Shown here in pieces: positions 36,859 to 45,566 of a stretch of 64,000 bases of DNA; position 1 is the stretch's first letter; the number at the start of each line of letters is the position of its first letter. The stretch covers positions 62,001 through 126,000 of the forward strand of contig NZ_JAKTNT010000006.1 of NCBI RefSeq assembly GCF_022760925.1, given 5' to 3'. The position numbers and the translations under genes are program-made. The notes beneath the pieces are model-generated. The model made no database searches. It had not been told where the DNA came from and saw nothing but the letters and a program-made list of their open reading frames with translations. Source of the stretch: Thermus hydrothermalis (GTDB taxonomy: Bacteria > Deinococcota > Deinococci > Deinococcales > Thermaceae).

Positions 36859-37595
36859 ACGTACCCAAGGCCAAGATACAGGGCCTGGAGGAGGACAAAG
36901 GTGAGGTACGCCCCAGGCTGGTGGAAGGCGAGGAAAACCCCGAGGAAGAGGAGCTGCGTGGTAAGCCCCAGGTTCACCACCCCCGCCAAAGCCCCCTCGT
37001 CCCAAAAACGCACGGGGTCCAGGCCCAAGCGCCTTTGCAGGGAAACCTCCAAGGCCCGGATGGCGCGGTCCTGGGGAAGGAAGAGGAGGGCGTAAACCCC
37101 CCGGAGAAGGCGGAGGAAGGGGGTTTCCGGGCCCTCCGGCTCAAGGGGAAGGGGAAGCCCCCGCGCCTCCCGGTAAAGCCTTTCCAGGTTGAAGTCAAAG
37201 GACTGGACCAGGGTGAAGACGAGGAAGGCGAGGACGGCTCGCTCCACCTCCCCCGTGCGCAGGGCCAGGGCGAGGAAGAGGGCGAGGTTGCCCAGGAAGT
37301 CCATCTCCGTGTCCAGGTAGCGGCCCAAGGCGCTCACCTCCCCCCTAAGCCGGGCAAGCTGCCCGTCGGCGTTGTCCAGAACGGTCTTGAGCTGGAGGAG
37401 AGAGGCGGCCCAAAGGTCCTCGCCCTGGTAAAGGAGCCAGGCGGCCAGGAGGACGAGGCCCGTGTGGAGGAGGACCAAATGGTGGGGGCGCACCGGGGTG
37501 GGGAGGAGGAGGCGGACCAGGAGGTGGGCCAGGGGGCGGAAGAGGAGGGCGTTTAAGAACTCCTGCACCGGCCTTTCCTTCGCCCCTGGCACCAT
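36813..37595 (-). CDS. CDP-alcohol phosphatidyltransferase family protein
   Basis: 260 aa integral membrane enzyme. The signature D-x2-D-G-x2-A-R-x8-G-x3-D-x3-D is visible as 'LDNADGQLARLRGEVSALGRYLDTEMD' (residues ~73-99). Hydrophobic segments flank it (~27-60, 100-135, 215-250). The family transfers the phosphatidyl or phosphoinositol group from CDP-alcohols in phospholipid synthesis; the exact alcohol (glycerol phosphate, inositol or other) is unclear. The long loop (~140-200) is unusual for PgsA. Follows cmk by 2 bases. plsC lies 7 kb away on the other strand. Confidence 0.87.
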   Translation of the reverse strand: MVPGAKERPVQEFLNALLFRPLAHLLVRLLLPTPVRPHHLVLLHTGLVLLAAWLLYQGEDLWAASLLQLKTVLDNADGQLARLRGEVSALGRYLDTEMDFLGNLALFLALALRTGEVERAVLAFLVFTLVQSFDFNLERLYREARGLPLPLEPEGPETPFLRLLRGVYALLFLPQDRAIRALEVSLQRRLGLDPVRFWDEGALAGVVNLGLTTQLLFLGVFLAFHQPGAYLTFVLLQALYLGLGYVWRIVRSIPSPRWGP

Positions 37596-37597
37596 GG

Positions 37598-38221
37598 CTA
37601 GTCCTTAAGGTGCTCCAGGACCCAGGCCACCACCTCGTCCAGGGTCATCCCGCTGGTGTCCAGGACCAAGGCGTCGGGAGCGGGGGCGCTTTGGGCCTTG
37701 TCCTTCTCGTCCCGCTCCAGGAGGTCCTTGAGCACCGCCTCGTAGGTTTCGGGCCGCTCCTTGGCCCGCCTTCTCGCCCTAACCTCGGGGCTTGCCGTGA
37801 GGTAGAACTTGTGGGGGGCCTCGGGGAAGACCTTTGTGCCCATGTCCCGCCCCTCGGCCACGAAGGGCGGGGGCACTTCCTTGAGCCTCGCGTTCACCCA
37901 GGCCCTCACCCCCGGGTGGCGGGCCACCTCCGAGACCACCCGGTCCACCTCGAGGGTGTGGAGGAAGGGCGTGAGGTCCTCCCCGTCCGCCAAGACCCGG
38001 TTTTCCCGCCCCGGCACGAGGCGCACCTCGTGGGCCCCAAGAAGCCGCAGAAGCCCCTCCTCGTCCCTGGGGTCCACCCCGGCCCTCAGGGCCAAAAGGG
38101 CCGCCCCCCGGTAGAGGAGGCCGCTAGAGAGGTAGGGCACCCCCAAAGCCTCCGCCACCCGCCTCGCCACGGAGCTCTTCCCGGAGGCGGAAGGCCCGTC
38201 TAGGGTCACGATCCCCCGCAT
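37598..38221 (-). CDS. cmk: Cytidylate kinase
   Basis: 207 aa, somewhat shorter than the usual ~220 aa. It phosphorylates CMP and dCMP. Walker A '[14 protein letters not shown]' (7-20), 'LSSGLLYRG' (usually 'DTGAMYR', here changed), '[36 protein letters not shown]' (~120-155) with the R-D-(I/M)-G-T-x-V-F-P motif and basic lid. It sits downstream of aroA with a 16-base overlap and no ribosome site, so its translation is probably coupled; the cmk-aroA pairing is common in bacteria. Confidence 0.94.
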   Translation of the reverse strand: MRGIVTLDGPSASGKSSVARRVAEALGVPYLSSGLLYRGAALLALRAGVDPRDEEGLLRLLGAHEVRLVPGRENRVLADGEDLTPFLHTLEVDRVVSEVARHPGVRAWVNARLKEVPPPFVAEGRDMGTKVFPEAPHKFYLTASPEVRARRRAKERPETYEAVLKDLLERDEKDKAQSAPAPDALVLDTSGMTLDEVVAWVLEHLKD

Positions 38222-39495
38222 AGCCCAAGGAGGTCCCGGAAGAAGCCGGGATAGGAGATTTCCGCCCACTCGGGCTCGTGGACCCGCACGCCCACGGGGA
38301 GGCCCGCCACGGCGAAGGCCATGGCGATGCGGTGGTCGTGGAAGGGCTCCACCTCTCCCCCTCGCACCCCACCCCCCCGGATGCGGAGCCAGTCCGGGCC
38401 CTCCTCCACCTCCACCCCCAAGGCCCGCAGGTTGTGGGCGATGGCGGCTACCCGGTCCGACTCCTTCACCCTGAGCTCGGAAAGGTTGGGGATAAAGGTC
38501 TCCCCCTCCGCCCAGGCGGCGGCGGCGGCCAGAACGGGCACCTCGTCCACCATGAGGGGAATGAGGCCAGGGTCCACGGAAACCCCCTTGAGGGGGCTAT
38601 ACCGGGCCCGGACGTAGCCCACGGGCTCCCCCGCCTCCCCCTCCAGGACCTGCCACTCCAGGTCGGCCCCCATGGAGGAAAGCACCTGCAAGAGCCCCGT
38701 GCGGGTGGGGTTTAGGCCCACCCCCTCCACCACCACCTCCGAGCCCGGGACGATGAGGGCCGCCACCAGGAAGAAGGCGGCGGAGGAGAAATCCCCCGGC
38801 ACCAGGAGGTCCTTGGCGGGAAAGGGGGAGGCCTTCTCGGTCTGGACCCGGTTCCCCTCCACCCTCAGGGGCAGGCCGAAATGGCGGAAGAGCCTTTCCG
38901 TGTGGTCCCGGGTGGGGACCGGCTCCTCCACCTCCGTGACCCCCTCGGCGAAGAGGCCGGCGAGGAGGAGGGCGCTCTTTACCTGGGCGCTGGGGACGGG
39001 AAGGGCGTAGCGGATGCCCCGCAAGGGACCGCCCCGCACCGCCAGAGGGGCCCTTCTCCCCCCCTCCCGCCCGTCCACCTGGGCCCCCATGGCCCGCAAA
39101 GGCTCCACCACCCGGCCCATGGGGCGGCGGCGGAGGGAACTATCCCCGGTTAGGACGGCAAAGACCCCCTCCTGCCCCGCCAGGATGCCCAGGAGGAGGC
39201 GCATGAGGGTCCCGGCGTTCCCGCAGTCCAAGACGTCCTCGGGCTCCTTGAGGCGAAGGCCCCGGCCCCGCACGCGGAAGTGCGGGCCTTCCTCCACGAT
39301 CTCCGCCCCCAAGGCCTTCAGGACCCGGGCGGTGGAGAGGGTATCCCCGGCCTTCAAGGGGTAAAAAAGCCTTCCCTCTCCCTCCGCCAGGGCGAGGAGC
39401 ATGAGGCCCCGGTGGGTCACGGACTTGTCCCCGGGCACCCTCAAGGCCCCCCGCAAGGGGCCACAGGGCCTAAGGTCCAGGTGGGCGCGGTCCAT
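38206..39495 (-). CDS. aroA: 3-phosphoshikimate 1-carboxyvinyltransferase (EPSP synthase)
   Basis: 429 aa shikimate-pathway enzyme. N-terminal '[22 protein letters not shown]' (~18-39) holds the substrate K/S and R; '[19 protein letters not shown]' (~88-106, class II-like NAGTxMR) and the PEP-binding '[24 protein letters not shown]' (~114-137) follow; later '[19 protein letters not shown]', '[19 protein letters not shown]' and '[15 protein letters not shown]'. The D/E pair near 310 and the terminal '[16 protein letters not shown]' are present. Leaderless promoter with TTGACC at -35. Divergent from the BTAD regulator. Confidence 0.96.
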   Translation of the reverse strand: MDRAHLDLRPCGPLRGALRVPGDKSVTHRGLMLLALAEGEGRLFYPLKAGDTLSTARVLKALGAEIVEEGPHFRVRGRGLRLKEPEDVLDCGNAGTLMRLLLGILAGQEGVFAVLTGDSSLRRRPMGRVVEPLRAMGAQVDGREGGRRAPLAVRGGPLRGIRYALPVPSAQVKSALLLAGLFAEGVTEVEEPVPTRDHTERLFRHFGLPLRVEGNRVQTEKASPFPAKDLLVPGDFSSAAFFLVAALIVPGSEVVVEGVGLNPTRTGLLQVLSSMGADLEWQVLEGEAGEPVGYVRARYSPLKGVSVDPGLIPLMVDEVPVLAAAAAWAEGETFIPNLSELRVKESDRVAAIAHNLRALGVEVEEGPDWLRIRGGGVRGGEVEPFHDHRIAMAFAVAGLPVGVRVHEPEWAEISYPGFFRDLLGLCGGS

Positions 39496-39532
39496 GCCCC
39501 CTAGTCTTGGGCGGGAGGGGGCCTTCGGTCAA
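39496..39532 (-). promoter_or_regulatory. Leaderless promoter of aroA
   Basis: TTGACC (39532-39527), 18-base spacer, AAGACT (39508-39503, weak), 7 bases to the ATG. Back-to-back with the next promoter. Confidence 0.55.
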
Positions 39533-39535
39533 GGC

Positions 39536-39564
39536 TTGGAAGAAAGGGGGGGCTTTTCTAGAAT
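39536..39564 (+). promoter_or_regulatory. Promoter of the ATPase-BTAD regulator
   Basis: TTGGAA (39536-39541), 17-base spacer, TAGAAT (39559-39564). The start codon is 11 bases further on, giving a leader of about 5 nt at most. Confidence 0.75.
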
Positions 39565-39575
39565 GGGGGACAAGC

Positions 39576-42182
39576 ATGGCCCTGGCCTGGCAAAGCCCGG
39601 TGTACCTGGAAAGGGCCCGCCTTTTGGACCTGCTCCCCGAGGAGGTGGGCTTCGCCGTTCTCCTGCAGGCCCCGGCGGGCTTCGGCAAAAGCGTCTTGGC
39701 CGGGCAACTTTCCGCACGGCTTGGGATGCGCACCCTTTGGGGAAGCGCCCTCTTAGGGGAACCCCGGGCCCTCTTGGCGAGGGGCCTGGGCCTACCCGAA
39801 GAGGCCCCTTGGGGGGTCATCCTGGAGGCCTTAAGGGCCGAGCCTACCTTGGTGGTCCTCGAGGACCTCACCGGGGAGGAGGCCCTCTCCCCCCTCCTCC
39901 GCACCCTCCCCTGCCTCCTGGTCCTGGCGAGCCGCAAGCCCCTCCCCTACCCCGAGCTCCCCAAGCTCCTGGCCGAGGGCAGGCTTCTGCGCCTGGGGCC
40001 CGAGGACCTCGCCTTCACCCTCGAGGAGGCCAAGGCCCTCTTTGGGGGCCGGGGGCCCTGGGAGGAGGCCCACCGGGCCACGGGGGGGTGGCCCCTGCCC
40101 CTCTTCCTCTCCGCCCTCACGGGGAAGCCCCCGGAGGCGGAGGCCCTCCTCCAGGGCCTAAGGGAAAGCCTGAGCGAAGGGGAGTTCCGCGAAGGGCTTC
40201 TCCTGGCCGCCCTCCCCTTCCTCCCCCAAGCCCACGCCACCCCCGAAACGGAAAGCCTTTTCCAAAAAGGGCTTCTGCGGCTTACCCCAGAGGGGTTCCG
40301 CCTCCACGACCTCATGCGGGAGATGGCCCTGCGAAGCCTCCTCCCCGAGGTACAGAAGGCGGTGCGGGAGGCAGAGGGAAGGCTTCCCCCAGAGCTTTTG
40401 GCCGAGGCCTACTTCGCCTCGGGCCTCACGGAAGACCTCCTCGCCCTTATGGAAAAGCCCATCCCCATCAACCTCCCGGCGGAGCGCCTCGTCGCCTGGG
40501 AGGGGCTTTTGCGCAAGGGGGGAAAGCGGGCGAGGCTACGCCTGGGGGAAGCCCTCCTCCAGTGCGGCAAGAAGGAGGGGTTCCCCCTTTTGGAAGCGCT
40601 TGTGGAGGCGGAAGACCCCAGGCTCGCCCTAATCGCCATGGGCCACCTCGCCTACTACCTGGCCGAGCCCATGCTGGGAAAGGACCTCCCCCGGGCGCGG
40701 GCCTATCTGGAGAGGGGCCTCGCCCTTTTGGAAAGGGTGCCCGGGGAGCTTGCGGGGCGCTTCCTCAACGACGTGGCCCGCGTGCCCTACGAGGAGGGGA
40801 AGCCCGAGGAGGCCATGGGGCTCCTGGAGGAGGCCCTAAGGCGCCTGCCCCCCGAAAGCCCCTACCGCATCGCCCCCCTCACCAACCTGGCCTTCCTCCG
40901 CTTTGAGCTCCAAGGGGACTTCCTGGGGCGCATGGCCGCCCTGGAGGAGGCCCTGAAGAAGGCCCACCCCGCCAACCGCCCCGGCCAACTGCGGGACCTG
41001 GGGCGGCTTTACCTCCTCCTCGGGGAACGGGAGAGGGCCAAGGCCTACTTCCGCCAGGCGGCGGAGGCCCCCGGGAACCCCTTGGCCGCCCTCGAGGCCC
41101 AGATGCTCCTCGCCCACCTGGAAGGGGATGCGGAAACCCTGGCCCGCCTGGTAGCCCAGGCGGAGCTATGGGAAAACCCCTACCTGGTGGCCCGGGGAAG
41201 GGCCCTGTGGGCGGAGGTCCAGGGGGACCCGGGCCTGGTGGAGGGCCTGGAGGGCTTCCTCCCCCGCCTCACCCTGGCCCTCCTGAAGGGGGATGCCCGC
41301 CTCCTCCCCCCCTATCCCGAGGAACGGGAGGAGCGGCTTTACTGGCACGCCGCCCGCTATCGCCTTTTGGGGAAGGAGGAGGACCTCCAAGCCCTCCTCG
41401 CCCTCACCCAAGCGGGAGGGCGCCTCCTTCCCGGGCTCATCCCCCTAGAACGCCTTCCCCGGAACCAGCCCGAACTCGCCCGGGCCTACCCCTTGGAGGA
41501 GGTCCTGCGCTCGGGGTGGAAGGAGGCCCTCCTCCTCCGCCACGCCGAGATCCCCCCGTTACGGGTGGAGGTCCTGGGAAGGTTCCGCATAGAAGGCCCC
41601 TTGGGGCCGGTGGAGCTCAAGGGGAAGGCCAAGGAGGTCTTCGCCCTCCTCCTCCTAGGGCTTCCCCGGGAGGAGGTGGCCTTCGCCCTCTGGCCCGACC
41701 TGCCCGAGGAGGCCGCCCTCAACAACCTGTACGTGTGGCTTGCCCGGCTTCGCAAAACCCTGGAGCCCTGGGGGGTGGCCACCTACCTCCAGGAGGAGGG
41801 CCTCGTTCGGGTGGAGGCGGACCTCTTCGCCCTGGAAAGGGCTTTGGCGGAGGAAAGGGCCGAGGAGGCGCTCAGGCTCTACCGCGAACCCCTCTTCCCC
41901 GGCCTGGACCACCCCCTCTTGGACCGGAAGCGGGAGGAGGTCTATCACCGGGTACGGGCCCTGTTCCTGCAAAAGGGCGAACCCCCCTACCTGGAGCGCC
42001 TCCTGGAGCTAGACCCCCTGGACGAGGAGGCCCTCCTTCCCTTGGTGGAAGCCTGCCTCCAAAGGGGGCAGAGGGCCCGGGCCCTAAGGTTTTTGGAGAG
42101 CTACCGCAAGCGGCTATGGGAGGAGCTTGGGGAAAGGCCTTCGCCCCGCCTACAAGCCCTCCTTAGCCGCCTCTTGGGCTAG
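39576..42182 (+). CDS. Large ATPase-TPR-BTAD transcriptional regulator (MalT/SARP-like)
   Basis: 868 aa. The N-terminus is an STAND/AAA-type ATPase with Walker A APAGFGKSVLA (~32-42) and a Walker B-like 'PTLVVLEDLTGEEALSPLL' (~90-108). The middle (~300-650) is TPR-like ('FLNDVARVPYEEGKPEEAMGLLEEALRRL', 'LRDLGRLYLLLGERERAKAYFRQAAE'). The C-terminal 'LRVEVLGRFRIEGPLGPVELKGKAKEVFALLLLG' (~670-703) starts a winged-helix DNA-binding domain of the SARP type, followed by a BTAD with 'ARLRKTLEPWG' and 'GELGERPSPRLQALL'-like end. SARPs normally have this pair at the N-terminus, so the order is reversed. It converges on manA (20-base overlap). Target unknown. Confidence 0.82.
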   Translation: MALAWQSPVYLERARLLDLLPEEVGFAVLLQAPAGFGKSVLAGQLSARLGMRTLWGSALLGEPRALLARGLGLPEEAPWGVILEALRAEPTLVVLEDLTGEEALSPLLRTLPCLLVLASRKPLPYPELPKLLAEGRLLRLGPEDLAFTLEEAKALFGGRGPWEEAHRATGGWPLPLFLSALTGKPPEAEALLQGLRESLSEGEFREGLLLAALPFLPQAHATPETESLFQKGLLRLTPEGFRLHDLMREMALRSLLPEVQKAVREAEGRLPPELLAEAYFASGLTEDLLALMEKPIPINLPAERLVAWEGLLRKGGKRARLRLGEALLQCGKKEGFPLLEALVEAEDPRLALIAMGHLAYYLAEPMLGKDLPRARAYLERGLALLERVPGELAGRFLNDVARVPYEEGKPEEAMGLLEEALRRLPPESPYRIAPLTNLAFLRFELQGDFLGRMAALEEALKKAHPANRPGQLRDLGRLYLLLGERERAKAYFRQAAEAPGNPLAALEAQMLLAHLEGDAETLARLVAQAELWENPYLVARGRALWAEVQGDPGLVEGLEGFLPRLTLALLKGDARLLPPYPEEREERLYWHAARYRLLGKEEDLQALLALTQAGGRLLPGLIPLERLPRNQPELARAYPLEEVLRSGWKEALLLRHAEIPPLRVEVLGRFRIEGPLGPVELKGKAKEVFALLLLGLPREEVAFALWPDLPEEAALNNLYVWLARLRKTLEPWGVATYLQEEGLVRVEADLFALERALAEERAEEALRLYREPLFPGLDHPLLDRKREEVYHRVRALFLQKGEPPYLERLLELDPLDEEALLPLVEACLQRGQRARALRFLESYRKRLWEELGERPSPRLQALLSRLLG

Positions 42183-42924
42183 CCCCAAGGAGAAGCCCCT
42201 CCCCCTCCCAACCGGCCTCCTCCCCCGCCTCGAGGAGGAGGGTGGCGGGAGGCTTCAGGACCTCACCCCCAAGCCTCGCCTCCCCTTCAAGCAGGGTAAG
42301 GACGAGGGGGGCCTCCGCCCGCAAGGAAAGCCGCCCCGCCAAGGGATAGCGGAAGAGGTCAAAAAAGGGGGTGGCGAGGAGCCTTTCCCCTCCCTCCACG
42401 GGTTCAGGCCGTACCTCGGGAAGCGGCACGGGCTCCAGGAGGGCCACGGCCAGGGCCTTTTCCAGGTGCAACTCCCGGGGGCGGCCGTAATCGTAAAGCC
42501 GGTAGGTGAGGTCCGAGGGGGTCTGGACCTCGTAGACCCGCACCCCGGGCCCCAAGGCATGGACCAGGCCGGCGGGGAGGTAGACCACCTGCCCCGGCCG
42601 CACCTGTACCCGGTTCAGGACCTCGTCCAGGGTGCCCTCCTTGGCCCTCGCCGCCACCTCCGCAGGGGCCACGGGACGGCGGAAGCCGTAGACGATCTCC
42701 CCCGGGGCGAGCACGTACCAGGCCTCGTACTTGCCCGGCTTCCCCTCCACCGCCAGGGCGTAGGCGTGGGGCGGGTGCACCTGGACGGAGAGCCAGGCCT
42801 CGGGGTCCAAGAGCTTCACCAAAAGGGGCGCCTCGCAAAGCCACACCTCCCCGATCCCAGGGCCGAAGCCCAAGGCGCTTCCCCCCCAGATGCGGGCCAC
42901 GGGTTTGGGCGGGCAGGGCCGCAT
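42163..42924 (-). CDS. manA: Mannose-6-phosphate isomerase, class I-like, short form
   Basis: About 253 aa cupin enzyme interconverting mannose 6-phosphate and fructose 6-phosphate. Zinc ligands appear in 'LSVQVHPPHAYA' (Q-x-H), 'GKYEAWYVL' (E) and 'PAGLVHALGPGVRVYEVQTPSDLTYRLYDYGR' (~126-157, H, and catalytic R). It lacks the helical insertion of the long eukaryote-like forms. I prefer the inner ATG at 42924: a -10 TATGCT ends 7 bases before it, while the outer ATG at 42936 lies within that -10. Divergent from a phosphoglucose isomerase-like gene that works on related sugars. Confidence 0.92.
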   Translation of the reverse strand: MRPCPPKPVARIWGGSALGFGPGIGEVWLCEAPLLVKLLDPEAWLSVQVHPPHAYALAVEGKPGKYEAWYVLAPGEIVYGFRRPVAPAEVAARAKEGTLDEVLNRVQVRPGQVVYLPAGLVHALGPGVRVYEVQTPSDLTYRLYDYGRPRELHLEKALAVALLEPVPLPEVRPEPVEGGERLLATPFFDLFRYPLAGRLSLRAEAPLVLTLLEGEARLGGEVLKPPATLLLEAGEEAGWEGEGLLLGASPRGG

Positions 42925-42937
42925 GGGGGTTAGCATA
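42925..42937 (-). promoter_or_regulatory. Leaderless -10 of manA, overlapping the divergent -10
   Basis: TATGCT (42937-42932) then 7 bases to the inner ATG. Shares five bases with TAGCAT of the opposite strand. Confidence 0.6.
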
Positions 42938-42943
42938 AGGGGT
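42931..42943 (+). promoter_or_regulatory. Leaderless -10 of the PGI-like gene, overlapping manA -10
   Basis: TAGCAT (42931-42936) then 7 bases to the ATG at 42944. The sequence TTAGCATAA reads as a -10 on both strands. Confidence 0.6.
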
Positions 42944-43816
42944 ATGCGCGACCTGGACCGGGAGGAAACCTATCTGGTGGACCGACAAGGGCTAGCCCTG
43001 GAGCTTAGGGACCTGGTGGGCTCCGGGCCCGTGCCCCAGGAGGCCTACCCCGCCCCCTTCGCCGCCCTCGCCTACGGGGAAGGCCACTTCGCTGCCAAGG
43101 CCTTGGGCCTGCCCGACTGGACGGAAACGGGCACCCTCTTCCTCTTGGAAGGCGGCTACGACCTCGGGGAGGCCTCGGCCATGGGCCTTTTGGCGGAGTC
43201 GGGGCGGGTTAGGGTGGTGCGGGTGGGCTTCCGCCCGGGCGTGGACGTCTACCTGCCCCCAAGCCCCTTGAGCCCCTACCGCTACCTGCGCTTCCTCCTC
43301 CTCGCCATGGGGGAGGAAAAGGCCCTTAAGGAGGTGGACGAGGCCCTCCTCCTGGAAAGGCGCCGCCTCACCCCCGAGGTGCCCCTGGAGGAAAACCCCG
43401 CCAAGTTCCTGGCCTACACCCTCTTGGAGAGGCTTCCCCTCTTCTATTGCCCCTTTTTCCGCCCCCTGGAGGAGGCGGCGCAAAGCCTCCTCGCCCGCAT
43501 CGGGAAAAGCCTCTCCCTAACCCCGCCCTTTAGCGCCCTGGAGTTCTTCCTCACGGGCCTCGAGGCCCGCCACGAGCAGGGAGACCCCTTAGCGGCGGTC
43601 CTCTTGGGCGGAGGGGAGGCCTCGGCCCTGGCCAAGGAGATCCTGGAAACCCGGGTGGACGCCATCGCCAAGGTACCCCTCCCCGAAGGAAGCCGCCTGG
43701 CCCAGGCCATGGCCCTCTGGTACCGCCTGGCTTGGACCGCCTACTACCTCGCCCTCCTTTACGGCACCGACCCCTCGGACCAGGAGGTCCTGGAAAGGCT
43801 CCGGGAGATCACCTGA
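42944..43816 (+). CDS. Phosphoglucose/phosphomannose isomerase-like protein (SIS domain)
   Basis: 290 aa. 'TLFLLEGGYDLGEASAMGLLAESGRVRVVRVGFRPG' (~63-98) forms an SIS-like Rossmann lobe, and the C-terminal half ('LSLTPPFSALEFFLTGLEARHEQGDPLAAVLLGGGEASALAKEILETRVDAI', ~186-236) is a second one. I recall a T. thermophilus HB8 structural-genomics protein of this family described as glucose-6-phosphate isomerase-like. Compared with dual-specificity PGI/PMI, the catalytic Glu/His regions are not obvious, so activity is uncertain. Head of a run with nfi (1-base overlap) and plsC. Confidence 0.75.
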   Translation: MRDLDREETYLVDRQGLALELRDLVGSGPVPQEAYPAPFAALAYGEGHFAAKALGLPDWTETGTLFLLEGGYDLGEASAMGLLAESGRVRVVRVGFRPGVDVYLPPSPLSPYRYLRFLLLAMGEEKALKEVDEALLLERRRLTPEVPLEENPAKFLAYTLLERLPLFYCPFFRPLEEAAQSLLARIGKSLSLTPPFSALEFFLTGLEARHEQGDPLAAVLLGGGEASALAKEILETRVDAIAKVPLPEGSRLAQAMALWYRLAWTAYYLALLYGTDPSDQEVLERLREIT

Positions 43817-44496
43817 TGGAGGTGCCCCCCTTTCCCAGGCCGGAGAGCCTCGAGGCGGCCATCGCCCTGCAAAAGGCCCTCGCGAAGCGCGTGGTCCTTT
43901 CCGGAAGCCTGGAGGGCACGAAGCTCCTCGCCGCCTTGGACGCCTCCCACAAGCGGGGGAGGCCCCTGGTGGCCGTGGCGCTCCTTTACCATTTGGAAAA
44001 AGGCCCCCTTTTCGTGGGTAAGGGCCTGGTACCGGAAGAGGCGCTCTTCCCCTACGTGCCCGGCCTCCTTTCCTTCCGCGAGGCCCCCGCCTACCTGGAG
44101 GCCCTAAAATCCCTCCCCGAGGCCCCCGAGGTCCTCCTGGTGGACGGCCAGGGCATCGCCCATCCCCGGGGCCTGGGCATCGCCAGCCACCTGGGGGTCC
44201 ACCTGGACCTCCCCAGCGTGGGGGTGGCCAAAAGCCTCCTCTTTGGCCGCCTGGAAAAACCCCTCCCTCAGGAGGCGGGAAGCGCCGTGCGCCTCCTCGC
44301 CCCCGATGGCCGCCCCATAGGCTACGCCTACCGGAGCCGCACTGGGGTAAAGCCCCTTTACATCTCCCCAGGCCACCGCGTGGGCCTGGAAGAGGCCTTG
44401 GCCTTCGTGCGCCGCCTACCCACCCGTTTCCGCCTACCCGAACCCTTGCGGCTCGCCCACCTGGAGGCGGGCCGGGCCCTGGCCGCCTTAGACTAG
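43816..44496 (+). CDS. nfi: Endonuclease V (deoxyinosine 3' endonuclease)
   Basis: 226 aa. It nicks DNA one base 3' of deaminated adenine (inosine). Motifs: 'LAALDASHKRG' (metal Asp ~43; the usual DVSY is changed to DASH), 'VALLYHLEKGPLFVGKGLVPEEALFPYVPGLLSFREAPAYLEAL' (~55-98, with PYIPG-like PYVPG), 'LLVDGQGIAHPRGLGIASHLGVHLDLPSVGVAKSLL' (~108-143) and 'GYAYRSRTGVKPLYISPGH' (~173-191). The ATG overlaps the TGA of the PGI-like gene by one base (TGATG). High-temperature deamination makes this repair important here. Confidence 0.92.
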   Translation: MEVPPFPRPESLEAAIALQKALAKRVVLSGSLEGTKLLAALDASHKRGRPLVAVALLYHLEKGPLFVGKGLVPEEALFPYVPGLLSFREAPAYLEALKSLPEAPEVLLVDGQGIAHPRGLGIASHLGVHLDLPSVGVAKSLLFGRLEKPLPQEAGSAVRLLAPDGRPIGYAYRSRTGVKPLYISPGHRVGLEEALAFVRRLPTRFRLPEPLRLAHLEAGRALAALD

Positions 44497-44502
44497 AGCC
44501 CT

Positions 44503-45138
44503 GTGGAAGCCTCCAAGCCCAACCCCGTCTACCGGGCCGCTTGGTATGTGGGCCGCTTCCTCCTCCACGCCCTCTTCGGCTACCGGGCGGAGGGCGCAGA
44601 GAACGTGCCCCAGGAAGGCCCCGTGATCCTGGCCGCCAACCACCTCTCCATCCTGGACCCCATCGCCATCGGGGCCGGGGTGCGGCGGCCCGTGAGCTTT
44701 CTGGCCCGGGCCGACGTCTTCCAGCTTCCCGTGCTCGCTTGGCTTCTCCCCCGGCTCTACGCCATCCCCGTGGAACGGGGGCAGAGCGACCTCTCCGCCA
44801 TCAAGAGCGCCCTCCGGGCCTTGGAAAGGGGCATGGCCTTCGGCATCTTCCCCGAGGGCACCCGAAGCCGCACGGGCAAGCTCCAGCCCTTCAAGACCGG
44901 GGTAGCGGCCATCGCCCTAAGGACGGGGAGCCCCGTGGTGCCCGTGGCGGTCATCGGCACCGATAAAGCCTGGCCCGTGGGCCGCAAGCTCTTCCGCCTG
45001 CGCCGCCCCATCCGGGTGGTTTACGGCAACCCCATTCCCGTTCCAAGGGCCGAGAGGATTTCCCGCCAGGAGCTAGAAACCCTCACCCGGGAGATAGAGG
45101 CTAGGGTACGGGAACTTCTCCCCCCCGAGTACCGCTAG
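44503..45138 (+). CDS. plsC: 1-acyl-sn-glycerol-3-phosphate acyltransferase
   Basis: 211 aa. It makes phosphatidic acid from lysophosphatidic acid. The HX4D motif is 'NHLSILDP' (~46-53), followed by 'RADVFQLPVLAWLLPRLYAIPVERG' (~75-99) and the substrate motif 'FGIFPEGTRSRTGKLQPFKTG' split as EGTRS (~121-125); the last conserved block is 'PVVPVAVIGT'. An N-terminal hydrophobic segment (~9-24) may bind the membrane. GTG start, 6 bases after nfi. Confidence 0.93.
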   Translation: MEASKPNPVYRAAWYVGRFLLHALFGYRAEGAENVPQEGPVILAANHLSILDPIAIGAGVRRPVSFLARADVFQLPVLAWLLPRLYAIPVERGQSDLSAIKSALRALERGMAFGIFPEGTRSRTGKLQPFKTGVAAIALRTGSPVVPVAVIGTDKAWPVGRKLFRLRRPIRVVYGNPIPVPRAERISRQELETLTREIEARVRELLPPEYR

Positions 45139-45196
45139 AGCCAATGCTTTCGTTATCACACATTGCTATATATGGCGATAGAAATAGGTCAGGCTA

Positions 45197-45226
45197 TTGC
45201 ACCAAAGCTTTGAGGCGTGATATAGT
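45197..45226 (+). promoter_or_regulatory. Promoter of HU gene
   Basis: TTGCAC, 18-base spacer, TATAGT. The upstream stretch 45145-45195 is unusually AT-rich for this genome and may be an UP element; it also holds the near-palindrome CTATATATGGCGATAG. Confidence 0.78.
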
Positions 45227-45260
45227 CCCTGCGGAAGGGAAAAGAGGAAGGAGGTGAGGA

Positions 45261-45554
45261 ATGGCAGCAAAGAAAACGGTGACCAAAGCGGATCTGGTGG
45301 ACCAGGTGGCCTCGGCCACGGGCCTCAAGAAGAAGGACGTGAAGGCGGCGGTGGATGCCTTCTTGGCCAAGGTGGAAGAGGCGCTCTCCGCCGGCAACAA
45401 GGTGCAGCTCACCGGCTTCGGCACCTTTGAGGTGCGCAAGCGGAAGGCCCGCACCGGCGTGAAGCCCGGCACCAAGGAGAAGATCAAGATCCCCGCCACC
45501 CAGTACCCCGCCTTCAAGCCGGGCAAGGCCCTCAAGGAGAAGGTCAAGAAGTAA
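45261..45554 (+). CDS. hup: DNA-binding protein HU
   Basis: 97 aa nucleoid protein that bends and compacts DNA. 'VTKADLVDQVASATGLKKKDVKAAVDAFLAKVEEALSAGNKVQLTGFGTFEVRKRKARTGVKPGT' is spread over residues 7-71 and contains the helical dimerisation region and the beta arm (FGTFEVRKRKAR). A basic, lysine-rich N- and C-terminus is as in the T. thermophilus protein. A strong AAGGAGGTGAGGA site precedes the ATG. Single-gene unit with its own promoter and terminator. Confidence 0.97.
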   Translation: MAAKKTVTKADLVDQVASATGLKKKDVKAAVDAFLAKVEEALSAGNKVQLTGFGTFEVRKRKARTGVKPGTKEKIKIPATQYPAFKPGKALKEKVKK

Positions 45555-45566
45555 GTATTCCCTTCC

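Noticed and set aside
39401-40906. 501-codon frame overlapping the start of the ATPase-BTAD gene
   Set aside because: Gly/Pro/Arg-rich translation typical of the wrong frame in high-GC DNA; the true frame has Walker A and TPRs.
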